Shown here: positions 16,398 to 25,100 of the stretch, piece after piece | Layout of the letters: each line of letters begins with the position of its first letter | Numbering within the stretch: position 1 is the first letter of the stretch | Source of the DNA: Phycisphaerae bacterium | Lineage (GTDB): Bacteria; Planctomycetota; Phycisphaerae; UBA1845 | Length of the DNA stretch: 64,000 nt | NCBI GenBank assembly: GCA_028289375.1 | Contig: JANQQK010000028.1 | Coordinates: 1-64,000, forward strand | Reading direction: 5' to 3' | Made by a program: the position numbers and the translations under genes | The notes under the pieces: generated by a model | What the model was told of the DNA's origin: nothing | The model's database searches: none | Seen by the model: only the letters and a program-made list of their open reading frames with translations

Positions 16398-17456
16398 TCA
16401 ACTCGCGGACGTTGATGGGGCTGCGAGGGCTTCCATGCGGGTTTCGCCGGCGTCGCCTGCGATGGCGCGGATGAAGAGATCGGCGTCTTCCGGTGGGAAC
16501 CAGAATCCGAGAGACGCCAGGTCTGCGAAACCGCGGCGGGCTTCTGACTTGGCGATGTCGAGCACGGCGCGGGCGGCGTGGGCGAAGGTTGCTTCGACGG
16601 TGTCGATTCCGCTCTTGTCGTTGGCGCGGATGCGTTCGAAGGCGGCCTTTTCGTCGCTGGTGCCGTGGTGTGTGATCTGGGCGAAGAGCAGGTTGTGCGA
16701 TTGACGTGTGATGTCGAACTCGAAATCGGTCACGTCGTCGACGATCTGGAAGGCTGTGCCGAGGGCGGAGATTCCGCGGTTGGCGATCTGCCACTTTTCG
16801 CGATCGGTTGCCGGCTCAAAAACGGATGGTGCGATGAAAGCGAGGGCGAAGAGTTGGCCGCCACGTACGCGGTGGACCTTGTCGATCATCTCATCGACGG
16901 GGAGGATCGTCTCGACACCGCGTTCCTCGCTTCCTTCGAGCGTGCCGATGCGGGCGAGCGCGGTCAGCAGCTCGCGGCGGAATTCAGCGATTCGGTCGGT
17001 CGGCAGTTTTTCGTCGTGAGTTTCGAAGACGCGGGCGATCAGGTGGTCGAAGCAGAGCAGTTGCATGATCGACGTAAAGCGAGCGCCATCGCCGAGATTG
17101 AGCGGCAGGTCGAGCTTGGATTCGTTGTCGAAGAGATTGTCGCCGGCGACGACCTGACCCTTCAGGCACAGATTGAGCTGGCCGTAGAGGTTGAGTCGGT
17201 CTGACGGACACCCGAGAGCGCGGAAGACGGCGTCGAAGAGGATGAGGAAAAAGTGTTCCTGCAGGAAGGTGATGTCGTCGGTTTCGGGGGTGTTGTCCTG
17301 AAGGAACTCGGCAGCGAGGACGTCGCGGAGCAAGGTGTGTATGCGTGATTCGTAAGCCCGCTCGGCTGCGATGGCGTCGGCCAGGCGATCCAGATGCCCT
17401 TTTTCGCTGAGGGCTTCGACGGCGTCTGCGGATCGAAAAACTGGGGCTAAGGTCAT
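16398..17456 (-). CDS. Polyprenyl-synthetase-like (class I isoprenoid fold) protein
   Basis: 352 residues from ATG 17456, with GAGGA upstream; an extension to 17531 looks non-coding. All-helical. A diphosphate-binding-type second motif is intact (GTAFQIVDDVTDFEFD, DDxxD). The first is altered to GDNLFDNESK (DNxxD). Between them, NLGDGARFTSIMQLLCFDHL and DKVHRVRGGQLFALAFIAP occupy the positions of the catalytic helices. True trans-prenyltransferases carry DDxxD in both places, so this may use another allylic substrate or be non-catalytic. No carotenoid or squalene genes adjoin it. Family-level call only. Confidence 0.6.
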   Translation of the reverse strand: MTLAPVFRSADAVEALSEKGHLDRLADAIAAERAYESRIHTLLRDVLAAEFLQDNTPETDDITFLQEHFFLILFDAVFRALGCPSDRLNLYGQLNLCLKGQVVAGDNLFDNESKLDLPLNLGDGARFTSIMQLLCFDHLIARVFETHDEKLPTDRIAEFRRELLTALARIGTLEGSEERGVETILPVDEMIDKVHRVRGGQLFALAFIAPSVFEPATDREKWQIANRGISALGTAFQIVDDVTDFEFDITRQSHNLLFAQITHHGTSDEKAAFERIRANDKSGIDTVEATFAHAARAVLDIAKSEARRGFADLASLGFWFPPEDADLFIRAIAGDAGETRMEALAAPSTSAS

Positions 17457-17720
17457 GGGTAGTCCTCGTGGCGGTTTGGATCGGCGACCGCGACCGCGCT
17501 GCGGGCGCCTAGGAAGTGTTATATCCGCCATGCTGAGTGTTCACAACCGGTCTGATAATTCTGCGGGGCGTCGGACGACCTGTAAAACCGGCAAAATCGG
17601 GCATGGATTGGCCTTTGCGGGCGTTGATCGCACGGGGGCGTCGGATGTGTCGATGATGCTGAGGCGAGGGAAGGCGGATTCCCCGCATACACGGCGAGCG
17701 GGCCAATGGAGATGCAATCG

Positions 17721-17927
17721 ATGACGATTTCAGGTGTGAGTGCCGGCGCCGGGCAGGCGTCGGCGGCGTTGGCGTCAGCCAGACAGCAGGAAGCGAGCAC
17801 GGCTGTGCTCGCGAAAACGCAGGATGTCCAGAAGGCAGAGGGCGAGGCTGCCCTGTCGCTGATCGAGTCAGCGGCGCAGGCGGCTGAGGGCATCGTTTCT
17901 GCCGACAAGGTGGACGTCTACGCGTAG
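17721..17927 (+). CDS. YjfB-like small protein (putative motility family)
   Basis: 68 residues from ATG 17721, which has GGAG nine bases upstream; in-frame ATGs at 17706 and 17712 are weaker. The sequence MTISGVSAGAGQASAALASA followed by EASTAVLAKTQDVQKAEGEA matches the plan of the Bacillus YjfB family: a short N-terminal segment, then an Ala/Gln-rich amphipathic helix with xxxSxxVLxK. Members are tagged 'putative motility protein' from their association with flagellar genes. Here the gene stands alone, with its own terminator 35 bases downstream. Confidence 0.5.
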   Translation: MTISGVSAGAGQASAALASARQQEASTAVLAKTQDVQKAEGEAALSLIESAAQAAEGIVSADKVDVYA

Positions 17928-17961
17928 CGAAGCACGTCGCAGGACTCGCGTGAGTTTCCAT

Positions 17962-17993
17962 GGGAACGTCGATGATCGGCGTTCCCTTTTTTT
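17962..17993 (+). terminator. Intrinsic terminator after the YjfB-like gene
   Basis: GGGAACG / CGTTCCC stem with an 11-base loop and seven T directly after it. A textbook rho-independent terminator, read from the plus strand. Confidence 0.85.
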
Positions 17994-18017
17994 GCGCGCA
18001 TATGGCTGGGCGTTGGG

Positions 18018-18893
18018 TTATTCGGGTTTGCGGAAGATGGCGAGCATGTCGCCTTCGGGGCAGAGGAAGTATCCGAAGAAGGCGAGAAACAGGCCCCTGG
18101 GAGAGATGAGTTTGAAACTCAAATCCAGCTTTTCAAAAGCGAGGTCAATCATGTTGTCGCCACATTTGCCCACGTATTGGCCATACCGCACGTTGATGAA
18201 TGGAAAGGGCGTGTTGTTGTATTGCATGAGGGAGAACTGATCGAGCGTCCAGCCAAGATCCTCGCCGGCGCGGATGAGTGCTGATTTCGAGAAGATGTGT
18301 GTGTGGTAGGGCTGGTGGAGGTTGTGGACGAAGTCTTCTGTCTGTTGCAGGTCGATGCCGGAGGCGTTTGGTGTGCCGATGGCGATGATGCCGCCTGGTT
18401 TGGTCAGCCGATCGAATTCCTTCAACTGATCGAGGGGTTCGTGGACGTGTTCGACGAGATCCTGGGCGAAGAGACAGTCGTATGTCTGTTCCAGCGTGGC
18501 GGGGTCGCCGAACTTGTCGGAGAAGGCGTCGTAGCCGGTGGCGTTGCGGTAGCCGCGTTCTTTGAGATAGCGGACCATGAGACCGCTGCCGCAGCCATAG
18601 TCGAGGATGGAATGGCGACGCTGGAGGCCTGAGCGGGTGAGCCGTCGCAGATTGATTCCGTAGGCCATCTTGAGAAAGACCATCATCTTCTGCTTGTGGA
18701 AGGGATAGTCTTTGTAGTAGTGCGCGAGATCGACTTCCCTTTGCGAATGCAGACTGCCGCAGGATCGACATCGCCAAACGGGAAATTTCTCCTTGCTGAA
18801 CTTGCGCACGTTTGACCGGACGTCGACCTTCTCGCTGTGGGGGCCGAGGGTGTCGGGGTTTGGGCACAAGTTGCAAACCGTGGATTCGGGCAT
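18018..18893 (-). CDS. Class I SAM-dependent methyltransferase with N-terminal zinc-binding CxxC pairs
   Basis: 291 residues from ATG 18893 (MPESTVCNLCPNPDTLGPHS). Two CxxC pairs (CNLC and CRSC) at about residues 7-60 form a ribbon of the kind found in sugar C-methyltransferase-like enzymes. The SAM motif is SILDYGCGSGLMVRYL, with YDCLFAQDLVEHVHEPLDQL and LTKPGGIIAIGTPNASGID as motifs II and III. It lies 34 bases downstream of, and in the same direction as, the glycosyltransferase gene, so a role in modifying a glycan or glycolipid is likely. Confidence 0.8.
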   Translation of the reverse strand: MPESTVCNLCPNPDTLGPHSEKVDVRSNVRKFSKEKFPVWRCRSCGSLHSQREVDLAHYYKDYPFHKQKMMVFLKMAYGINLRRLTRSGLQRRHSILDYGCGSGLMVRYLKERGYRNATGYDAFSDKFGDPATLEQTYDCLFAQDLVEHVHEPLDQLKEFDRLTKPGGIIAIGTPNASGIDLQQTEDFVHNLHQPYHTHIFSKSALIRAGEDLGWTLDQFSLMQYNNTPFPFINVRYGQYVGKCGDNMIDLAFEKLDLSFKLISPRGLFLAFFGYFLCPEGDMLAIFRKPE

Positions 18894-18927
18894 GTCGATC
18901 ACCTGTGTGGTTCGATGCGTATTCCCG

Positions 18928-20064
18928 TTACGCCGCGTAGCTGCGGTCGCGCCAGACCACACCCTTGCGCTGGAAGACGATAAACGAACGCATGAAGATG
19001 TACCACCATCCCAATTCGCGGATCGGGTTCGTGAAGGTGATGTACCATGGCTCGGCGAATCGGTAGGCGAGTCCCGCGTAGATGGCGTGCATCATGCCGA
19101 GTGCGAGCAGGGCGGGGGTGCTCCAGAATCCGTTTGCGAGTCCAATGGCCAAACCCACGTAGGGCAGAATGCTGAGAATCGCGCCGGAGAGGAAATAGAG
19201 CGGGAAGAGGACGCGCGTCGTGCGAATCGTCGGGTACGTGTTCTTGGTGAATCCCTTCACGGTTTCGCCGGCGCTTTGGTACATGCGGACGTAGATGAGG
19301 TCGCCGGCGTACGCTGGGACGATCTTGAAACCCTTGCGTTTGATCCAAAAGCCCATGGCCACGTCGTCGAGCACTTCGTCCTTGAGGCACTCGAATCCGC
19401 CGCATGCGTCGAACGCGTCTTTTCGCATCAGATTGAACGCCGGAGAACCGGTGGCGAAGCGCTTGCTCCGTGTTCGGCTGATGAGATAGAGCGGGGTCGC
19501 CACAAAGAAGAAGAAATTGACGGCGGACATGAGCACGGCTTCGAGAAAGCCGCCACTGGCGAGTTGCGATCGGACCACGCACATGCCTGCGTCGTTTTCC
19601 AACGCGTAGGCGACGCCGCGTTTGAGCGTTTCGGGAGCGAAACGCGTGTCGGCGTCGACCATGAGCACCCATTCGCCGGTGATGTGCTTCTGGCCTGCGA
19701 ACAGGGCGTTTGGTTTTCCGAACCAGCCGGGTGCGGGTTCCTGTCCCTGCACGACCCGCAAGGTCGGGAATTTCTGCTTGAGGCGTGCGAGGATGTTGGG
19801 CGTGTCGTCGGTCGAGCGATCGTCCACCACGATTACTTCGTAATCTGGGTATTCTTGCGTGCAGAAGCTGGTGACGGCTTTTTCGATGCCGACTTCCTCG
19901 TCCCGGGCTGGCACGACGAAAGAAATCTTCGGCCAACGCTGCGGATCGCGGATCTCACGCGTGGCGAGGTTGGGCACCAGCAGCCAATTGAGAATCCACT
20001 GAATCGTGAGAATCGTCCACAGACCGACGCTGATCCAAAGGAGAATGTTCATCCACGCAGGCAT
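18928..20064 (-). CDS. Membrane glycosyltransferase, family 2 (HpnB/CrtQ-like)
   Basis: 378 residues. N-terminal membrane helix (MNILLWISVGLWTILTIQWI); GT-A domain with ISFVVPARDEEVGIEKAVTS, YEVIVVDDRSTDDTPNIL and EWVLMVDADTRFAPETL (DxD); then DEVLDDVAMGFWIKRKGF in the acceptor region. At least two C-terminal helices follow (LFPLYFLSGAILSILPYVGL and others). The layout resembles hopanoid-associated HpnB and CrtQ-type transferases that act on lipid acceptors. First gene of a two-gene operon with the methyltransferase. No hopanoid genes are nearby, so the acceptor is unknown. Confidence 0.85.
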   Translation of the reverse strand: MPAWMNILLWISVGLWTILTIQWILNWLLVPNLATREIRDPQRWPKISFVVPARDEEVGIEKAVTSFCTQEYPDYEVIVVDDRSTDDTPNILARLKQKFPTLRVVQGQEPAPGWFGKPNALFAGQKHITGEWVLMVDADTRFAPETLKRGVAYALENDAGMCVVRSQLASGGFLEAVLMSAVNFFFFVATPLYLISRTRSKRFATGSPAFNLMRKDAFDACGGFECLKDEVLDDVAMGFWIKRKGFKIVPAYAGDLIYVRMYQSAGETVKGFTKNTYPTIRTTRVLFPLYFLSGAILSILPYVGLAIGLANGFWSTPALLALGMMHAIYAGLAYRFAEPWYITFTNPIRELGWWYIFMRSFIVFQRKGVVWRDRSYAA

Positions 20065-20188
20065 GATGGGGGCGGATTATTGATGCGGGCGCACAACCGG
20101 TCAAGTTGCCGGTGAAACGCCTGACTTCCCAATCCGGCAACTCGGCGGCGCGTGCGGTGCTCGCGGATTCTGCTACCATCCTGCCGCC

Positions 20189-21928
20189 ATGACCGACACC
20201 GACTTTCCGAAACCCCACGTGCACTGGACGCTGAAGGCCGCGCTGGTGGTCACGTTTTTGCTGCATCTGGTGGCAGCACGCAATCCGTTCTTCATGGACG
20301 ATTTCGCCTACCTGGAAACCGCCATGGATCTCGGCTGGTCGAATATTCCGTCGCTGTTCACATCCGGCAATCTCGACCAAAGCGCCAGCGGCGTCTGGTG
20401 GACACCGGGTGGCATGCTGCCGTTCTTCAGGCCCATTGCGATTCTGTCGTTCGCGCTGGACTGGCAGATATGGGGATTGAATGCGTTCGGATTCCACGCG
20501 ACGAACGTGTTGCTGCATGGTCTGTGCACGGTTCTCGTCTGGCGGTTTGTGCGACGCGTGTCGCGCGATGACGCCGTCGCTGCCGTCGGCGCGCTGCTCT
20601 TTGCATCGCATCCCGTGCACAACGAAGCCGTGCTTTGGATGTCGGGGCGGTTTGATCTGATGGTGTGTGCAGCCGGCTTGTCGTCGATCCTCGCGTACCT
20701 GCGTTGGCGCGACGGCGGACGTTCGGGCTGGGCGGTTGTGAGTCTGTTGCTGTACGTCGTGGCGTTGGGGTGCAAGGAGAACGGCATCGTCGTGCCGGCG
20801 GTGTGGTTTGTGCTGGCGTTGTTCTGGAAGGATGCACGGGGCGAGCGTTCGCGTCTGGGCGAGTGGCTGATGGGGATCGCGTTCGCGGTGATCGGGATTG
20901 CGTACGTTGGGCTACGATTCGCTTTGTTCGGTGGACTCGGATCGCTGCCGCCGCCGTATGGTGTGGATCTGTCGACGCGTGCCGGGTTCGTCGAGCTGTT
21001 CCGCAATCTGACGCAGTACATTCTCGATTTCGTGCTGATGATTCAGGCGGACGCCGTGCTGATGTCCAGTTTCTGGACGCGGCATCCGTGGTTGATGATG
21101 GCGAGCCTTTTGGTTGCGATTGTCGTCTTCTTGTGGGTGGCACGTTCGGGACGGTCCGGCGGTCTGGTTTTGTTGGGGGTTGCATGGGTGGCGATCTTCA
21201 CGGCGCCGACGTTGCCGGCGATGCCGGGTGAACGGAATGTCTACTTTGCGAGTGCGGGGTTGGCGTTAATCTTTGGGCCCGCGATTGCGCGATGGTTTCG
21301 CGATGCGACCATGCGGAAGCTCGCCGTCGCCATCGTGACGTGGGCGGTTGTGCTCTCCGCGGGTGAACATTATCTGTTGCATCGCACGAACAGCGCTGCA
21401 CAGCAGGTCTACGACGATCTCAAGGCCCATCTGCCAGATCCGCCGGAAAACGCCCGCATCTACGTCGTCAATCAGAATCCCTTCACGTCGATCGGTTTCT
21501 CGAGCGCCGCCCGAATCATGTATGGACGCGATGATGTGCATGCGATGGCGCTGACTGTCGCACAAGACACCAAGGCCGATACGCAGGATCATGCCGAGCG
21601 CGTCGGTCCGAACAGGCTGCAAGTCACGCGAACGGGCGGTCCGTTTTTCAGCGGGTTCTTTGAGCGACTGCTGTTGTTCGGCAATCAGCCGGCGGACTTG
21701 CCGGGCGCTGCCGAGTCGGTTGGCTTGAAGGTGTCGTTCGACTGGGAAAACTACGAAAATGCCGACGCCATGACCATCGAATTGCCGGTGTCGATTAACG
21801 ATGAGATCACGTATCTCTATCGGTGGGACAACGGTCACGTGCGGTCGCTGTACGACGCACTTTGGCGTGCTAACCTGCCGCGGCTGGTGCCGCTGGAGTT
21901 GGCGTCTTCGCCTTCCGACGCAGACTGA
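20189..21928 (+). CDS. Polytopic membrane glycosyltransferase-like protein (GT39/TMTC-like)
   Basis: 579 residues. It begins with a helix (TLKAALVVTFLLHLVAARNP) followed directly by FFMDDFAYLETAMDLGW, the acidic first-loop motif of GT-C enzymes. FFRPIAILSFALDWQIWGLN and ATNVLLHGLCTVLVWRFVRR follow, then FASHPVHNEAVLWMSGRFDL, the HPVHxExV block seen in TMTC-type mannosyltransferases. About ten helices in all, then a soluble C-terminal third. Likely adds a lipid-linked sugar to exported acceptors. Its last 59 bases overlap the convergent RND gene. Confidence 0.75.
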   Translation: MTDTDFPKPHVHWTLKAALVVTFLLHLVAARNPFFMDDFAYLETAMDLGWSNIPSLFTSGNLDQSASGVWWTPGGMLPFFRPIAILSFALDWQIWGLNAFGFHATNVLLHGLCTVLVWRFVRRVSRDDAVAAVGALLFASHPVHNEAVLWMSGRFDLMVCAAGLSSILAYLRWRDGGRSGWAVVSLLLYVVALGCKENGIVVPAVWFVLALFWKDARGERSRLGEWLMGIAFAVIGIAYVGLRFALFGGLGSLPPPYGVDLSTRAGFVELFRNLTQYILDFVLMIQADAVLMSSFWTRHPWLMMASLLVAIVVFLWVARSGRSGGLVLLGVAWVAIFTAPTLPAMPGERNVYFASAGLALIFGPAIARWFRDATMRKLAVAIVTWAVVLSAGEHYLLHRTNSAAQQVYDDLKAHLPDPPENARIYVVNQNPFTSIGFSSAARIMYGRDDVHAMALTVAQDTKADTQDHAERVGPNRLQVTRTGGPFFSGFFERLLLFGNQPADLPGAAESVGLKVSFDWENYENADAMTIELPVSINDEITYLYRWDNGHVRSLYDALWRANLPRLVPLELASSPSDAD

Positions 21929-24900
21929 TGGCGTCCTGTGCGATCACGTAGAACGCGGGCACCACGACGAGCGTCACCACCGTCGCGAATGCCAACCCCC
22001 ACGCAAAGCTCGACGCGAATGGCGACCAGATCTTGCTCCGCCCGCCCCATCCGAACGCCAGCGGCATCAGGCCCACGACCGTCGTGATGGTCGTCAGCAG
22101 GATCGGACGAAGGCGAAGCAGACACGCCGAGCGCACCGCCTCCAACACGTCCATGCCCTTGTCGCGTTGGCGATTGATGAAATCGACCAGCACGATCGAG
22201 TCGTTCACCACCACGCCGGTCAGTCCGACGATGGCGATGAAGGTCATGATGGTGAAGGGATAGCCATTGAGCACGAGACCACCGATGACGCCGATCGCGG
22301 AAAACGGAACGGCCAGGATGATGACCATTGGCTGCGAGTAGCTGGAAAACTGCGTTGCCAGCAGCACGTAGATGACGATCAGCGCGATGATGTAGGCACG
22401 TTTGAGGCTTTCGAAGGACTTGGACGTTTCCTCGTATTCGCCGCCATACGTCACGCGGACGTTGGGTAGTCCGGCAATGACCGTATCGAATTCGTCGCGC
22501 AGGAGGCTGTTCACGTTCTTGGCCGTGTTCACCTGCGTGTCGATCTGGGCGGTGACGGTGATGGCGCGTTTGTCGTTGTGGTGCGGGATGCCGGCGTACG
22601 ACTGCGACATCTCGATGTCGGCGATGTCACGCATGCGCATGGTGGCCCCGCTGGCGGCGCGTGTCTTGACGTCGAGCAGATCATCGATGGTGCTGCGGTC
22701 TTTCTTGGCGAAAACGACGCGCACGTCGAGGTCTTCACCGGTGGTGTTGTCTTTGAAGATCGAGACCACCGCGCCATCGTTTGCTGTGCGAAGCGCGCGT
22801 GCAAGATGGGCCTGCGTCAATCCGAGTGCGGAGGCTTCGTCCTCGCGCAATCGCAGGTTGATCTGCTGCGGGCCGAAGTCGAGATTGTCGCCGATGCCGA
22901 AGACGCCCGGCATTTCAAGCAATCGCTCGCGGTACCGTTCCGCCAGGCGCTTGGCCACGCCGAGATCGGGTGATTCGATGCGGACAGCCACGGGTTTGCC
23001 GACGGGCGGACCGTCCTGCGGTGCCCACACCTTGTAGGATCGGATGCCGCATTCGGGGTTGCCTGCCAGGTAGTCGTCAATGCGTTCGCGGAGGGTGTTG
23101 GTCACGATGTCCGGATCGCGGGCGACGGTTGGCGTGTTGGCCAGTTTGACGTGCATCTGGGCACGGTTGTTGCGCCAGACGGCTGTGTTGTTTTCGTTGG
23201 CGAACAGTCCGACTGACGTCAGTACCGATTCGACAAGTTCATCGCCGAGTCCGATGGCGATCTCCTCGACCGGCTTGGCCACCTCGCCGGTTTGATCGAG
23301 CGAGGCTTCGTCCCACGCGACGACGTCGACGAGAATGACCTGGTAATCCGACGGGAACAGATCGAGCGGAATCAGCGGCACCACGTTCCACGCGAGAAAC
23401 GCAAGAGCAAACAGCGGCAGCGCGGCGATGTAGCGAAATCGCAGCACGCCCGAGATGAACGCGTTGTACATTCGGACGAGCAGACCGGGCTGCCCGTCGG
23501 TTCGGGGGCGGCTGAGTCGAGACCAGAGTGGACGGGCGTCCTTTCGCGGTCCCCAATCGAGGTAGTGGACCGGGAGGATCAGCAGGCACTCAACGAGCGA
23601 CGCGAAGAGCACGACGGTCACTGTCTTGGGAATGATCGAAAAGAACTTGCCCGTCACGCCGCCCATAAGCAGCATTGGCAGAAAGGCCACCACCGTCGTC
23701 ATCGACGACGAAATCACCGGCCACATGACCTCGCTGGTGCCCTGAATGATGGCGGTGTGCAGTGGCTCGGCCTGCCCGGTTTCCGCGAGGCGGCGGCGGT
23801 TGTCTTCGATGTGGCGGTAGATGTTCTCGAGCACGACGATGGCGTCGTCGACGATCATGCCCGAGCAGAGCACCATGGCGAACAGCGAGACCGCGTTGAT
23901 CGTCACGCCGAGAAGGTGCATGAAGAGCACCGAACACAGGAATGCGAACGGAATGCCGACGACCGCGAGCAGGGCATTCCGCGTGCCCATCACGAACCAG
24001 AGCGTCACAAAAACCAGTGCAATTCCGGTCAGCAGATTTGTGACGAGGATACGCATGCGACTCTTGATGATGTCGCTTGTGTCGAGGCAGGCGTTCACAC
24101 GGACGCCGTCAGGTATCGACCCTTCGAACGTGTCCAGTGCGGCACGGACGCGTTCTGCCACGATGCGCGAATCGGCTTCGTCGGTCTTGGCGATGGACAG
24201 GGCCTTGCAGTCGTTGCCGTTGAATCGGGCGAAGAACGTCTTGCGTTCAAAACCCTCATCGATACGGGCGATGTCGCGAAGGTGAACGTGGGCACCGGAT
24301 GGATGCTTGCGCACCGCGATGTCGCCGAGTTGATCCGGTCGCAACGCTTCGCCCACCGCGCGAATCTCCAACTCGCCGGTGGCATCGGGGAGTCGGCCAC
24401 TGGGAACGTTGCGATTTACGTTCTGCAACGCAGCAGCCACCTCCTCGAGTGTCAGGTCGTATTCCTGCAGCCGCTCGCGATCGACCAGCACGTGCAGTTC
24501 GCGCTCGCGGATCAGCTTGTCGTCGACCTTGGAGACGCCGGGGATGTCGCGAAGGATCGGCTTGAGGTTCAAGGCGACGTTGTGCAGAACCTCCTCGCCG
24601 ACACCGCCCACATCCTCGACCGCCACCCACATCAGCGGGAAGACCTCCGCAAGCGAGATTCGCCGGATCAGCGGTTTCTCCGCATCAGCCGGCAGGTCAG
24701 GCACGCGATCGACCGCTGCCCGCAACCGACTGAACGCGTCATCGAGCTGCGACGGGGTCATGTCCTCCTTGAAGTTCACGATGAAGTAAGAGAGGTCGGG
24801 CTTGGAATCGGACAGGAAATTGCGCAGCCCGCGAACGTCGGCCACCTTCGCTTCGATTTTGTCGGTGATCAGCCTTTCCACGTCTTCGGCCGACGCGCCA

Positions 24901-25067
24901 GGCCAGAATGTCTCGATGGTGGCCACGTCGAGATCGACGTCGGGATAAACGTCGACCGGGATCATCTCGGCCACGAGGACGCCGGCGACGATGAGCACCA
25001 GGAACAGGAGGTTCATGAGAACCGCTTGTTTCAGTGCGAATCTGGGTATGCTGCGCTGCTGTGACAA
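21870..25067 (-). CDS. RND-family efflux permease (AcrB/MexB-like)
   Basis: 1065 residues, full length for the family. The start appears to be TTG 25067 (MSQQRSIPRFALKQAVLMNL), although no clear ribosome-binding site precedes it. Two duplicated halves: helix 1 LLFLVLIVAGVLVAEMIPVD, porter blocks, the helix 4 proton-relay motif GMIVDDAIVVLENIYRHIE with the paired Asp, and in the second half LTGVVVNDSIVLVDFINRQR. The closing helix is FATVVTLVVVPAFYVIAQDA. Proton-driven export of hydrophobic compounds across the outer membrane with the adaptor encoded 33 bases upstream. No outer-membrane channel gene is adjacent. Confidence 0.95.
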   Translation of the reverse strand: MSQQRSIPRFALKQAVLMNLLFLVLIVAGVLVAEMIPVDVYPDVDLDVATIETFWPGASAEDVERLITDKIEAKVADVRGLRNFLSDSKPDLSYFIVNFKEDMTPSQLDDAFSRLRAAVDRVPDLPADAEKPLIRRISLAEVFPLMWVAVEDVGGVGEEVLHNVALNLKPILRDIPGVSKVDDKLIRERELHVLVDRERLQEYDLTLEEVAAALQNVNRNVPSGRLPDATGELEIRAVGEALRPDQLGDIAVRKHPSGAHVHLRDIARIDEGFERKTFFARFNGNDCKALSIAKTDEADSRIVAERVRAALDTFEGSIPDGVRVNACLDTSDIIKSRMRILVTNLLTGIALVFVTLWFVMGTRNALLAVVGIPFAFLCSVLFMHLLGVTINAVSLFAMVLCSGMIVDDAIVVLENIYRHIEDNRRRLAETGQAEPLHTAIIQGTSEVMWPVISSSMTTVVAFLPMLLMGGVTGKFFSIIPKTVTVVLFASLVECLLILPVHYLDWGPRKDARPLWSRLSRPRTDGQPGLLVRMYNAFISGVLRFRYIAALPLFALAFLAWNVVPLIPLDLFPSDYQVILVDVVAWDEASLDQTGEVAKPVEEIAIGLGDELVESVLTSVGLFANENNTAVWRNNRAQMHVKLANTPTVARDPDIVTNTLRERIDDYLAGNPECGIRSYKVWAPQDGPPVGKPVAVRIESPDLGVAKRLAERYRERLLEMPGVFGIGDNLDFGPQQINLRLREDEASALGLTQAHLARALRTANDGAVVSIFKDNTTGEDLDVRVVFAKKDRSTIDDLLDVKTRAASGATMRMRDIADIEMSQSYAGIPHHNDKRAITVTAQIDTQVNTAKNVNSLLRDEFDTVIAGLPNVRVTYGGEYEETSKSFESLKRAYIIALIVIYVLLATQFSSYSQPMVIILAVPFSAIGVIGGLVLNGYPFTIMTFIAIVGLTGVVVNDSIVLVDFINRQRDKGMDVLEAVRSACLLRLRPILLTTITTVVGLMPLAFGWGGRSKIWSPFASSFAWGLAFATVVTLVVVPAFYVIAQDAISLRRKAKTPTPAAPAAAG

Positions 25068-25100
25068 AGTATGCCGGTCCGATCGATTCGGTTAAAAGGG

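Noticed and set aside
23292..25064. 590-codon plus-strand frame opposite the RND permease
   Set aside because: Shadow frame, polar His/Arg/Glu-rich with no hydrophobic core, while the minus strand encodes a full permease.
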